A stretch of DNA of 64,000 bases, from NCBI GenBank assembly GCA_963662175.1, contig OY759216.1, positions 42,487,087 to 42,551,086 of the forward strand. Reading direction: 5' to 3'. A program made the translations under genes and the position numbers. Origin of the DNA: Aradus depressus (taxonomy: Eukaryota; Arthropoda; Insecta; Hemiptera; Aradidae). The notes beneath the pieces were generated by a model, which was not told the origin of the DNA, ran no database searches, and saw only the letters and a program-made list of their open reading frames with translations. Positions 1 through 9,890 of this stretch are shown here, piece by piece. Numbering within the stretch: the first letter of the stretch is position 1; every line of letters begins with the position of its first letter.

Positions 1-360
1 CGTATCGACACATTCTATTGGGAGTTATGCTGTTCATAGAGAGACACAGACAGATTTGTTTTTCCCCATTTTTATGAGGATCGGAAAACCTTCCGATGAA
101 AACTCAACATAAATTTCATTACTTAACTTTCTCTATACTTCTTTGAAGTAAAAAATGAATGTATCAATACGAAATTTTATTTTTGTATCCAGAACCTTCT
201 AAGAAAGATTCCTATTGATTTTTAGCTATTTAGTATGAGAATTCAGAACCCTCTATGTAAGTCAACTATCGATTTTGAGCACAAACAGTCGATTGGTTTT
301 GGAGGGAGAGCAACAACTTAAATAATTAATTCATTCTGGGGAAGTACATTGCACCATTCA
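1..360 (+). repeat. Dispersed repeat DR1, copy 1
   Basis: This is a fragment of the commonest repeat in the window, recognised by phrases such as 'cgatacattc', 'gttcatagagagacag', 'ggtcggaaaa' and the tail 'gaagtacattg'. Other copies lie near 5.2, 7.05, 21.4, 26.8, 27.6, 28.0, 35.1, 36.3, 42.9, 50.0, 52.9 and 54.1 kb. No coding frame is conserved between copies. It fills the intron upstream of the exon at 495. Confidence 0.7.
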
Positions 361-494
361 AATCAAGAATTGTACACATTATAAAAATTATATGTGATCT
401 TCTTATCTCAATGTTGTTAATTTTAAAAAGAGGGTTTGGCTCATGTATTAGACTTATCCTCTTTGAGAATCACGTGTATCGTTTTCATTTGCAG

Positions 495-3085
495 GTATTA
501 AGAAGCAGAAACAATAGGACTAGAAAGACCCCATTGGAAGATCCACTCTCTGAACCAGGTATGTCACAGCTCTACTTTTCTAGGTTTACCAAGTATCGGT
601 AACCACACCATTCTCAAATTCATTTCATCCTGTTATTACTGGAAGTACGAAATTCACTCTCAGAATTACGCTTTACAAAGAAACAAAAAAAGCGCTGATG
701 TCAACACATTACTTTCATATACCCAGTAATGCCAGTATGAAATGATTTTGAGAGTAGGGAGGATCTGTACAGAAGTAATGGCTGATATAAGAAAGACACG
801 TATATTTTGTTTATATCAAATAATATGTATTTTTATGTATTCATTAATGTTTAACTTTCATGTTGTAGAAATAATAATAAGAAACAAAACTAGAAAGAAG
901 TTGAGAAAAGTTCATCCGTTGTCTGACGTTGGTTCTAATACTTCCGCTGATGTTGGCAGAGGTACTTTAGCTGGTATTGGCTCTGGTACTTCAGCTGGTG
1001 TTGGCTCTGGTTCTTTAGTTGATGTTACCAGAGGTACTTCAGCTGGTGTTGCCTCTAGTACTGTGACTGGTATTGGCTCTGATACTTCAGCTGGTGTCGG
1101 CTCTGGTTCTTTAGTTGATGTTGCCAGAAGTATTTCAGCTGGTGTTGCCTCTAGTACTGTGACTGGTATTGGCTCTGGTACTTTAGTTGATGTTACAAGA
1201 GGCACTTCAGCTGGTGTTGGCTCTGGTACTTTAGTTGATGTTACCAGAGGTACTTCAGCTGGTGTTGCCTCTAATACTGTGACTGGTATTGGCTCTGGTA
1301 CTTTAGTCTATGTTGGCCCTGGTATTTTAGCTTATGTTGACTCTAATACTTTAGCTGATGCTGGTCTTAGTACTTTGGCTTATGTTAGATCTAGTACTTT
1401 ACCTGAGGCTGGGTCTAGTACTTTAGCAAATGCTGCTCCTAGTACTTTAGCTGATGCTGATCCCAGTTCTTTTGCTTACACTGGCTCTGGTACTTTAGCT
1501 GATACTGCTTTAGCTGATCTTAGCAGTTTGACTGATGCTGATCCTAGGACTTTAGCTCACGTTGGCTCTAGTACCTTAGCTGAAGCTGGCCTCAGTATTT
1601 CCCCTGATCTTCGTATCGGAACTTACGACGTGACAGGAGTACCTCTTGTTGTCTACAACATTCCCGGGAAGAAAAGGTGATTTATAGCAAAATAAATAAT
1701 ATCTACATAAATATAAACCATTATTTATCTCTATTTACCTACTTTGTATCGTTTGGCTATGACTTTGAAAGTGTCTCAAAAAACTTTCATTTGTTTGAAG
1801 CCATAAAATTATTTGTTTGTTTGACTTTCAAAGTACTTGTTTAAAAACTATGCACAAAATAGCGGCATAACACAACTCGAGAAACTTAAATAAGAAGTAT
1901 AACCTCCCTACTTTTACAGTCAAACAGTGTAGCCACTGCTACCTATAGAATGTTTTAATTGCATGTGGGTTGCTGGTCCTTAATTTAATTTTTTTTGAAA
2001 CTTTATAATTATGTAGAGTTGAACTTTTATTTAATTGTTAATTATTCCGTTGGAGAGACTTTTTTATACTTGCAAAAGATATACTGTTTTATTATTTTTA
2101 TGAACGCAATTTTCAGAAAAGAACCATTGCTATTCATCACAACTATCTTGATATTTGCAAAGACTCCTGACCGTTTTCAGCTATGAGGTTCATTGGGCAT
2201 GTACAATTTAATAATGACTTTTGCTGCATAAATTCTTTTAAATTAGGGAATTCCTAATACTTTAGCTAATGCTGGTCCTAGTACTTCAGTTCATGGTGGT
2301 CTTAGTACTTTGGCTCATGTTAGATCTAGTACTTTACCTGAGGCTGGACCTAGTACTTTAGCTTATATCGGCTCTAGTAATTTACCAAATGCTGGACCTA
2401 GTAATATAACAATTGCTGGTCCAGCTAATTTAGCTGATGCTGGTCCTAATACTTTAGCAAATGCTGGACCTAGTAATATACCAATTGCTGGTCCAGCTAA
2501 TTTAGCTGATGCTGGTCCTAGTACTTTAGCTGATGCTGGTCCTAATACTTTAGCTGATGCTGGTACTAATACTTTTGCTTATGCTGGTCCTAGTACTTCA
2601 GTTTACGAAAGTCTTGATGACAACTCTAGCCACTTATTGTTTTCCATTCGTATGGTTTTCCTGTAATTTATCCCCAATATTGTCTTCCATCTCCGAAAGT
2701 GCTATTATTATATTCTTATTGTTTCAGACCCCATGAAAATCAGTCATGTGAATTTGAAGCTGAAGGAACAACAGCAAAAGAATATTCTGCAGAAGAATAC
2801 AAACGAATAGAAGGAAATAGTGACAAAGTTCAAAAACCAAGGAAGTCAGAACCTTCAAACGCAACTGAATCACATAATTTACTAGACGCTTGTATCGAGC
2901 GATTTTTGAGATCCACTAGCAACATTGTGGAAGAGGATTGTTCAGAGTTTAACTTCTTGCGCAGTATCCTACCAGATGTGAAGCAAATGGATCCCCAACA
3001 GCAGTTTATGTTTCGGAGTGCAATCCTGCAAAGTATAGGTGAAATTTTATATGATTTAGAGTTCAGCCCTGCGAAGTATAGGTGA
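495..3085 (+). CDS. MADF-BESS-type gene, 3' part (linker exons and BESS exon); 5' end outside window
   Basis: Proposed coding exons are 495-558, 869-1676 and 2728-3085. The MADF half would lie left of the window. The exon phases agree: exon 495-558 follows a TTTGCAG acceptor, is open only in frame 0 and ends in phase 1 at GTATGT; exon 869-1676 starts in phase 1 and ends in phase 2 before GTGATT; exon 2728 follows TTGTTTCAG and starts in phase 2. The last exon encodes a BESS motif (core FLRSILPDVKQMDPQQQ), which in this family mediates protein-protein contacts of DNA-binding regulators. The first two linker exons look related (RNNRTRK / RNKTRKK followed by PLSEP / PLSDVG), suggesting exon duplication. 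The second linker exon is mostly a decapeptide repeat. The reading frame ends at a TGA created where a 43-bp satellite begins, so the natural C-terminus may be altered. The splice at 1676 uses a weak donor. A paralogous BESS exon is at 61448-61817 on the other strand. Confidence 0.5.
915..1612 (+). repeat. Coding minisatellite, about 30-bp unit (decapeptide repeat)
   Basis: There are roughly 22 imperfect units of about 30 bp, consensus 'ggctctggtactttagctga'. They read in one open frame as Gly/Ser/Thr/Leu/Ala/Asp-rich decapeptides such as GSGTLVDVTR. The block makes up most of the exon 869-1676. Long open frames on the opposite strand here are by-products of the repeat. Low complexity and clean periodicity imply recent unit turnover. 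Confidence 0.85.
1677..2244. other. Presumed intron, no recognisable feature
   Basis: AT-rich sequence between the first decapeptide block and its second copy. I see no gene, RNA or known repeat here. Confidence 0.4.
2245..2615 (+). repeat. Second block of the 30-bp coding repeat
   Basis: About 12 units related to the block at 915-1612 but Pro-rich (AGPSTLADAG type). An AG acceptor-like site precedes it (TTTTAAATTAG at about 2248) and the frame stays open to 2666. Entering it from the exon ending at 1676 gives a stop, so it is either an alternative exon in another phase or a decayed duplicate of the repeat exon. Confidence 0.65.
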
Positions 3086-3719
3086 ATTTTTATATGATAC
3101 AGAGTTCAGCCCTGCGAAGTATAGGTGAAATTTTATATGATTCAGAGTTCAGCCCTGCGAAGTATAGGTGAATTTTTATATGATACAGAGTTCAGCCCTG
3201 CGAAGTATAGGTGAAATTTTATATGATTCAGAGTTCAGCCCTGCGAAGTATAGGTGAATTTTTATATGATTCAGAGTTCAGCCCTGCGAAGTATAGGTGA
3301 ATTTTTATATGATACAGAGTTCAGCCCTGCGAAGTATAGGTGAAATTTTATATGATTCAGAGTTCAGCCCTGCGAAGTATAGGTGAATATTTATATGATT
3401 CAGAGTTCAGCCCTGCGAAGTATAGGTGAAATTTTATATGATACAGAGTTCAGCCCTGCGAAGTATAGGTGAAATTTTATATGATTCAGAGTTCAGCCCT
3501 GCGAAGTATAGGTGAATTTTTATATGATACAGAGTTCAGCCCTGCGAAGTATAGGTGAAATTTTATATGATTCAGAGTTCAGCCCTGCGAAGTATAGGTG
3601 AATTTTTATATGATACAGAGTTCAGCCCTGCGAAGTATAGGTGAAATTTTATATGATTCAGAGTTCAGCCCTGCGAAGTATCGGTGAAATTTCATATGAT
3701 TCAGAGTTCAGTTTGACAT
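3061..3719 (+). repeat. 43-bp tandem satellite derived from the BESS exon
   Basis: Fifteen copies start at exact 43-bp steps (3061, 3104, 3147 ... 3663) plus a partial. The unit contains 'cagccctgcgaagtataggt' then 'gaaattttatatgattcaga'. Two variants ('gaattttt...gatacaga' and 'gaaatttt...gattcaga') mostly alternate, giving an 86-bp higher-order dimer. The same phrase, slightly diverged, is coding sequence at about 3027-3066 (LQSIGEILYDLEF of the BESS motif), so the array grew from the end of the gene. Confidence 0.9.
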
Positions 3720-3785
3720 CTTGTGGAGTATTGAGGTCAAATATACGATTCCGCTGAAAATTAATAATTAATAATAATATATTAT

Positions 3786-5219
3786 TAATTTTTTTTTTTT
3801 TTTTTTTTTGCATTGGAGGGGGAAATGCTGTGACGCACATCCAGGGAAGGTAGCTCTGGATAGTGTGGGACTCGAGACGGTTCACCATCACCATACCCAC
3901 TAAAACCCCCTCCTTGCCGATCCTGATTCCCTTCCGCGGAACTGACGGTCTGTCATTACTTCGCGGAAGGGAGGAAGGGTGGCTGGTAACGCCCCTTCTT
4001 CTGTTTTATTACCGCTACTGTTCCTTGTCAGCCCTCTCCTGAAGGGCCAACCCGCCCATGATGAGCGCTGCAAGATCGCAGCCTTCATCCCACGACTCCT
4101 GGGAGCGCAGCATAGCGTCCACGTAACTGGTAGCAGTCAGTGGGGCGCCCATGCTGCACTCCAGATTTTTCCTTCCCTCCTCAAATCTGGGGCATTTGAG
4201 GAGGACATGCTCCGCCGACTCCGTCTCACCAAGGCACGCGGGGCAGTCTGGTGTTGTTGCTGCCCCGATTTTGTGGAGGTACCCCCGGAACCCACCGTGT
4301 CCCGTGAGTACCTGGGTGAGGTGGTAATTCACCTCCCCATGCTTTCTGATGAGCCAAGGCTCGACTCGAGGGATGAGCCGATGGGTCCACCGTCCCTTTG
4401 TGGACTTGTCCCATTCTTCCTGCCACTCCCTAATTGTCCTGGCCCTCTCTGGCTCTGCTGGACCAGGGCTGGCCCCCGCGTCCTGATAGAAGATCCGGTT
4501 TCCCCTGTGGTCGAAGCGCTGCACCACCTCTTCCACCTGAACCGGGTCTTGTTTCCTTTTGAAGTGTCGCGTACGTTCCCGTGCCAAGAGGTCAATGGGG
4601 GGCAGCCCAGCAATTACATAGGCAGCGTCGCCAGAAACTGTTCGGTAGGCGCATGCGACTCTCAGTGCGCTTCGCCTGTGAGCGGGGGCGATCAGCCTCA
4701 GGTATGAGGGAATCCTCGTTGCATCTGCCCATGTCGGGGCCCCGTGCAGAAGGATGGAAGTGCTGACTCCTGCCAGCAGTCTTCTCCTGCTCTGCCTAGG
4801 GCCACCGACGTTGGGCAGAATTCTCGAAATCGCCGCCGATGTCCTGGCGGCCTTCGCTCCCACGTATTTGAGGTGCTCCCTAAAAGTGAGCCTCTGATCC
4901 AGCATTACTCCCAGGTACCTGATTGCCGGTTGGGTCTCGATAGTATAACCCTGGAAGGTCAGTGACATGTTGGTTCTGGCCTTCCTCCCGGTGAAGAGTA
5001 CTGCATCCGTCTTGTGGATGGCCAGGGAAAGGCCCACAGAGCTCATCCAATGGTGTATCCGCTCCATGGCAGCCTGGAATTTGCGTTCCAGGTTTTCCAG
5101 ATCATCAGCCACTATGACGATCCCTACATCGTCAGCATACGCCACCAAGGTAAGGTCTTCTGGCATTGGCAGGCTCAGCAAGCCATTGTACAGGATGTTC
5201 CACAGTGTGGGGCCATTAA
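3786..5219 (-). mobile_element. 5'-truncated R1-like non-LTR retrotransposon
   Basis: The element runs on the minus strand from an abrupt start near 5219, through the C-terminal part of a reverse transcriptase ORF, a 3' UTR (about 3811-4014) and an A-tail seen as plus-strand T's at about 3790-3809. Similar 'attattaatt' phrases flank both ends, a probable target-site duplication. It is clearly more GC-rich than its surroundings. Confidence 0.8.
4015..5218 (-). pseudogene. R1-clade reverse transcriptase, C-terminal fragment
   Basis: The frame is open for about 400 codons with no internal stop. It starts at the truncation with GPTLWNILYNGLL, then has the catalytic YADD box (LVAYADDVGIV), a thumb/connector region, and a C-terminal CCHC-type finger (CPACLGETESAEHVLLKC) as in R1-like elements. 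The N-terminal gag/ORF1, the endonuclease and the first palm motifs are missing, so it is a dead 5' truncation. No RNase H domain is seen, which fits R1 and argues against I-type. The intact residual frame suggests a fairly recent insertion. Confidence 0.85.
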
Positions 5220-5815
5220 TAATTATTAATTAAGTGTCATCCTTATATGGTTTTGAATTCACATAAGAAATTTTATGTCGATGCACTAATTACAACTGCA
5301 GTTATTAGAGCTTAATAATTAATAGTAATTAACGTATAACTATTGTTTTTGAAATTATTATTAAATATTGATCTTGTAATTAATGTGTAAATATTGCTCT
5401 TGTAATTATTCAATAAATATTGATCTTGAAATTATTATTGCTCTTGTAATTATTCAATAAATATTGATCTTGTGATTGTATATTGTTCTTGAAATTATTC
5501 AATAAATATTGATCTTGAAATTATTATTGCTCTTGTAATTATTCAATAAATATTGATCTTGTGATTGTATATTGTTCTTGAAATTATTCAATAAATATTG
5601 ATCTTGAAATTATTATTGCTCTTGTAATTATTATTGCTATTGAAATTATTATTGCTCTTCTAATTATTCAATAAACATTGATCTTGTAATTAATGTATAA
5701 ATATTGTTCTTGTAATTATTCAATAAATATTGATCTTGTGATTGTATATTGTTCTTGAAATTATTCAATAAATATTGATCTTGTAATTAATGTGTAAATA
5801 TTGCTCTGTAAATTT
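5220..5815. repeat. DR1 scrap followed by AT-rich tandem repeat
   Basis: 5233-5312 matches DR1. From about 5330 there are many irregular copies of 'attcaataaatattgatctt' and 'gtaattattcaataaatatt', a minisatellite built from two alternating 20- to 30-bp modules. No coding content. Confidence 0.75.
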
Positions 5816-5944
5816 TATAAGAATGTTTTATCATTCTTACTTCATGTACTCGTATATTTTGTTATATAAGTGTTGAAACATTTCTATCTAAAATTTTAAC
5901 ACAAAATGTTTATTTGCTCAAATAAATAGTAAAAAAAAGTAGAT

Positions 5945-6117
5945 ATTATCTATTTCACAAAATATATATAATATGGGAGTACTTTTGGTATTGCTACCAT
6001 CTTCAGCCACTAACTTAACAAATACTCAAAAAATATTCATTATTTGTTAAGTCGTGGATGGCTGAAGATGTTAGCAATACCGAAAGAACACCCATATATT
6101 TTGTGAAATACACTATC
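5945..6117. mobile_element. Palindromic MITE family M1, whole copy, with hammerhead-like core
   Basis: The arms 'tatttcacaaaatatatata...gggagtac...ggtattgctaccatcttcagcc' and its inverse face each other with a short centre. The right arm holds CTGAAGA (6062-6068), a hairpin with GCAA loop and GAAA (6082-6085). Other copies are at 23527, 24955, 48183 and 55640. Confidence 0.75.
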
Positions 6118-6462
6118 TATTTTTTTTTTTAAATATATATATTTTTTTTTATTAAGTGTTTTACAATATCTCTGCGAAAAAAATGTTAAGTATCACCAAT
6201 AAATAGTGCCTTATTTCCGTGGGTAGACCCTGACATGAGGAGTTACACTTACGAGTTTTAGCTCCAACCTGTCCCTTGGAGCAGCAACAGGCGACATTTG
6301 TCTACTGCGACATGTTTCAGAAACATAGTTTCAATTTGTTGTTTGTTCTCTTGGAGCAGAAAACATTAAAGTACAAGTTGCCGGTTAATCATAGGCTATA
6401 TACTTCCCTGTTTTCGCTCTCCCTTCAAAGCCAATCGACCGTTTGGCCTAAAACTAAATATA
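6118..6462. other. Unassigned spacer
   Basis: Poly-T and AT-rich stretch, then unique-looking sequence with a 64-codon open frame from 6276 that resembles nothing I know. The last 60 bases resemble a DR1 phrase ('ccaatcgaccgtttggccta'). Confidence 0.3.
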
Positions 6463-7021
6463 CAGTGTAAACTCCATTTAACGCCACTCGATTTAACGAC
6501 AAACTTCCTAAAACATCGAAATTACTTTAATCTGGTTTGTTGTCCATACAATGATACACTCTATGTAGCATCACACCCACTCTAAATAACGACAACAATA
6601 CGTCATTACTAAGCAATAAACAGTACTTTCAAGTTGAAATTAATAAGAACTGCAGCTGTGTACGGTCTTTTGTTTGTTATTTTGTTGCTTTATTGTCTCG
6701 CACGTATTTACCTCGACTGTCGGCATCATAAGTACCGAAGATTCTAAGAAATTCGTTCTTTTGTTTGTTGTGATTACCTTAAAATACTGGAGCAGCAAAA
6801 AACGTCAGACGAAGATAACAGACTATACGCAATAAGCGTTGTTATTTGTATCAATATTAATCTTTGTTGTTTGTAAATTAGTAAATACATATTATAATAG
6901 TAAAATACTATTAAATGTAATGTAATATGTATTGATTTTTCTTCTCTTCATTTAACGACAACTCTCAATAACACCATAAAATGCGCAGTCCCTTAAGTGT
7001 CGCTATATAGAGTTTACACTG
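6463..7021. mobile_element. Pogo/Tigger-like MITE
   Basis: Terminal inverted repeats CAGTGTAAACTC ... GAGTTTACACTG are flanked by TA on both sides (6461-6462, 7022-7023). A CAG start and a TA duplication are typical of the Tc1-mariner/pogo group. There is no transposase inside. Confidence 0.8.
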
Positions 7022-7049
7022 TATGTATATACTTGTTCATTTATTTTAC

Positions 7050-7345
7050 TGAGTCCTCATACTGAACTTCATGTCGATACATTAATTACAACGGCAATTG
7101 TTAGAGTTTTTATGCTAAGTCTCCGCACTAATCCTCCTTACCTTTGGCTGAAAATCAATAGGCGTCGTCCTTAGAGGATTCAGAATACACATATAAAATA
7201 TCGTGTCGATACATTCTATCGGGAGGTATCGACACGATATTTAACATGCACACATATTTTTGTTTCTTCATTTTTTGAATCAGGAGCTCAGAAAACATAG
7301 AATTCCGTTGAAAACATAACTTCTCTTATACTCCGTAGGGGAAGT
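7050..7345 (+). repeat. Dispersed repeat DR1, copy
   Basis: Contains the DR1 phrases 'catgtcgatacattaattac', 'aaaatcaataggcgtcgtcc' and 'atacattctatcgggag', and ends near 'ccgttgaaaacataacttct'. A fragment of the palindromic MITE M3 follows at about 7350-7445. Confidence 0.7.
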
Positions 7346-7516
7346 GAAAATATAGTAATGCCAGTATGAAATGAATTTGAGATGGGGAAGGGATAGGGAG
7401 AGTGATCTGTACAAAGGTGGTTGGTATAAGAAAGTTCTGTTATTTTTAAGTTATTATAATTACATTGGTAACAAAATATACACCTACGTAAACATAAACA
7501 ATAATACTGACAGAAA

Positions 7517-7543
<27 letters not shown>
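7517..7543. repeat. (AT)n microsatellite
   Basis: Uninterrupted AT dinucleotides just beyond the 3' end of the hAT-like gene. Confidence 0.9.
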
Positions 7544-7547
<4 letters not shown>

Positions 7548-7551
7548 GTTT

Positions 7552-9654
7552 TTACTTAAAGCCAAGTTCAACCGTGTGATTTTTAATTGCAAATCCATCA
7601 ATGACCTGAACATAGAAATCGTTCTTCTGGCGGAGAGAGTCGATAAATTGTTTCTCAATAATCAGATGAATCATCCCGGGAGAAATTTTCTGATGTTTTT
7701 TGATTCTTTCAAAAGCAGTCAAAGATTCATCACTGGACGGAGTTGGCCATATCGGTAGTGTCAATATCAAAGATGTCATTTTGAATATTTCAGGAAAAAC
7801 TTCTTTTAAATCTAAAGAAATCAAAAAAGAGAAAATGTCTTCATAATTTTTGTCCAAAAAACGATCTGTTTCATAAATGAACCTCAATTCATTCCTCAAA
7901 TGTGCAAAATTGAAATATTTTTCAAAATACTTCTTTAAAGTATTAAATCTATTATCAGGAAATACTTTACGAAAATCCGAAAATTGATTACTATCAAGCA
8001 TATGAGTAAACATTAATTTGTTTAAATTTGAATATTTTAATTTGATATTATCACAAAAGTTATCAATTACAGAGAAATAAAGTTTTTTATAAATCTTTGA
8101 AATGTTTTCACAAACCAATTGAGGTTTGTTTGTCAATGACTCAGGAAATATGTTTTTAGTTTTGTTCCAAATATGTGAAAAATAACATTTTAACAATCGA
8201 AGATGGTTAATAAACTCGTCTGTTTTTTCTTCATAGAAATCTGTATTGTAATGTTCAGTTCTTAAACCATTACAAAAAACATGAGACAATTGGAAAATTT
8301 TCGAGAATGAGTGTAATAAAAATACAAAATCAAAATCAAAACTAGATAACAATCCACGAATCATAAGGAGAATTTCAGGACTACACCTGTCTTGACTGTA
8401 CAACACTTGATTTAAAAATTTCCGAAGTTCCTCGTCATGTTCTATTAAAGCTTCAACCAAATCTTTATCGGATAACAACCATTGTTGAGTATCAATGTTC
8501 AAATGTGCATTCAATTGTCCTAGGAGAGACTTGTGTTTTTCGGCCAGGCATGAGAAGAAGTATTTAAAGCCAGACAACTTCAAAAAGAAACTCTGACATT
8601 CCTTCAAGTCTTCACTAACAGACTGGACAAGATATGTATGGAGATCGTGTGCATGATGTGGTACAAATATAATATCAGGAACTATTTTCTCCATACATTC
8701 TCTCAAATTATAATCTATTAATGTATTTTCCAATTTGTGTTTATTATAAGAAAATGTTAATAATTTTTGTCTACAATTGAATTCCTCAAGGATTTTTTCA
8801 ATATAATCCATAATTCCATTAACTGTTTCATGACCATTGTAAAAACCCAAAAAACGTTCTTGTATAACACCGTCAGACGTTACATAACGAATTGTTGTTG
8901 ATATTTGAAAATTATAGTCATGATTTTCTGTTAGTATAAGAGCTACGTACATGGCTTGTTGTATTTCTTTCTTGATAGATGAGATGAGAACATTGCAGAT
9001 TGACTCCACAAGCTGATTTTGTAGATCGTTGTTGATGTTTGGAAATTTTGATGAACTCTTAAAATAAATTCTAAGCTGAGCATCAAGTTCTCCAAAAGCG
9101 TGTGTAAGTTCCACAAAATTCCCTCTGTTTGTTGACATATTTTTTTCATTCAATATTAATTCTTGTTTTACTATAAACCAAATGACATCAATCAATCTGC
9201 AAATAGCCTCACGATTATCTTTGACAGTTTGATTGTATTTTCGTACAGCAGAATAATTGTAGTTATTTCTATGGAAAAGTTTGAGATCTAAGCATGCAGC
9301 TATATGATTTCTTGAAAGTTCATGCTTTTTAATTTGATTGTTTATATTACTCAAATCATCGAATCCACCCTTGGTCCAAGAGCATTCACATGAAGAGAAC
9401 ATAATACAGGGCCAACAAAATAACTTATTGTATTTCAAACAACCAGTGAGCCATTTAACACTGGAGTACATCATAGTTCCATTAAATTGTCGTGTACCAC
9501 TTTTCGTTATTTTGGTCAAGGGCAACATCGGCGTTGGTCTACCTCGCATGATGATGTCTAGCATCTCTTGTGTGCTAAAAGAGTCCGATAATAACTCTTC
9601 TATGACACAGTTGCATTTAACTTTATTTTTTGGTTCCGATTGGTCTGTGTCCAT
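7552..9654 (-). CDS. hAT/ZMYM1-like transposase-derived protein, catalytically degenerate
   Basis: A 700-codon uninterrupted frame. Order of parts: a TTF/ZMYM-type zinc finger near residues 75-115 (WLTGCLKYNKLFCWPC ... HELSRNH); a DUF4371-like region with NRGNFVELTHAFG (about 180-195), QNQLVESICNVLISSIK and IQERFLGFYNG (about 265-275); a VPHHAHDL box (about 340) where active relatives have HC-AH-L; and a C-terminal hAT dimerisation-like stretch (LTLPIWPTPSSDESLTAFER). In active family members the first box is DETxD and the second ends YDGA; here these read TENHDYNFQ and SYNKHKLE, so the catalytic aspartates seem lost while the frame is intact. The product is probably nuclear and DNA- or protein-binding. 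A putative 50-nt 5' UTR intron lies at 9666-9715. Its paralogue is at 50661-52838. No transposon ends are visible. It could instead be a recent inactive transposon. Confidence 0.75.
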   Translation of the reverse strand: MDTDQSEPKNKVKCNCVIEELLSDSFSTQEMLDIIMRGRPTPMLPLTKITKSGTRQFNGTMMYSSVKWLTGCLKYNKLFCWPCIMFSSCECSWTKGGFDDLSNINNQIKKHELSRNHIAACLDLKLFHRNNYNYSAVRKYNQTVKDNREAICRLIDVIWFIVKQELILNEKNMSTNRGNFVELTHAFGELDAQLRIYFKSSSKFPNINNDLQNQLVESICNVLISSIKKEIQQAMYVALILTENHDYNFQISTTIRYVTSDGVIQERFLGFYNGHETVNGIMDYIEKILEEFNCRQKLLTFSYNKHKLENTLIDYNLRECMEKIVPDIIFVPHHAHDLHTYLVQSVSEDLKECQSFFLKLSGFKYFFSCLAEKHKSLLGQLNAHLNIDTQQWLLSDKDLVEALIEHDEELRKFLNQVLYSQDRCSPEILLMIRGLLSSFDFDFVFLLHSFSKIFQLSHVFCNGLRTEHYNTDFYEEKTDEFINHLRLLKCYFSHIWNKTKNIFPESLTNKPQLVCENISKIYKKLYFSVIDNFCDNIKLKYSNLNKLMFTHMLDSNQFSDFRKVFPDNRFNTLKKYFEKYFNFAHLRNELRFIYETDRFLDKNYEDIFSFLISLDLKEVFPEIFKMTSLILTLPIWPTPSSDESLTAFERIKKHQKISPGMIHLIIEKQFIDSLRQKNDFYVQVIDGFAIKNHTVELGFK

Positions 9655-9890
9655 TGTGGATATATCTACAGATAGATGTCAAGTGCCGGGTTCTCAAGAG
9701 AAACAAGAGGTTTACCTTTCGTGTCGTATCAACTGGGAAAAGTACCAGGAGGTTGTGCGGAGTCTGCGCAGGGACTCGAAGTTTGCCAACCACGTTGAGT
9801 ATGCACTGAGGTCTCCAGCGTACCTCCGTGGCAGGGAGGTGGTGGGGGAACGCACTCCCCTCCCCTATCTTACCTTCCCCTCCTTTATCT
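9655..9890 (-). promoter_or_regulatory. 5' leader/promoter region of the hAT-like gene
   Basis: GC-richer than its surroundings. It shares the phrase CCCCCACCACCTC and a 'gggaggggag' run with the region just upstream of the paralogue at 50.66 kb, suggesting that upstream sequence was duplicated with the gene and retained. Confidence 0.45.

Noticed and set aside
912..1205. 97-codon minus-strand frame rich in Pro-Glu
   Set aside because: A by-product of the 30-bp repeat being a multiple of three and lacking stops on both strands.
2245..2666. Second decapeptide block as a regular exon of the 5' gene
   Set aside because: Joining it to the exon ending at 1676 (phase 2) gives an immediate stop, and its own 3' donor is weak. 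Kept only as a repeat or possible alternative exon.
3061..3719. CRISPR-like array (regular 43-bp spacing)
   Set aside because: There are no unique spacers: the whole 43 bp repeats. The genome is clearly eukaryotic.
3979..4707. 242-codon open frame on the plus strand
   Set aside because: It is antisense to the R1-like reverse transcriptase; the GC-rich coding strand leaves the complement open. The minus-strand frame has the YADD box and finger.
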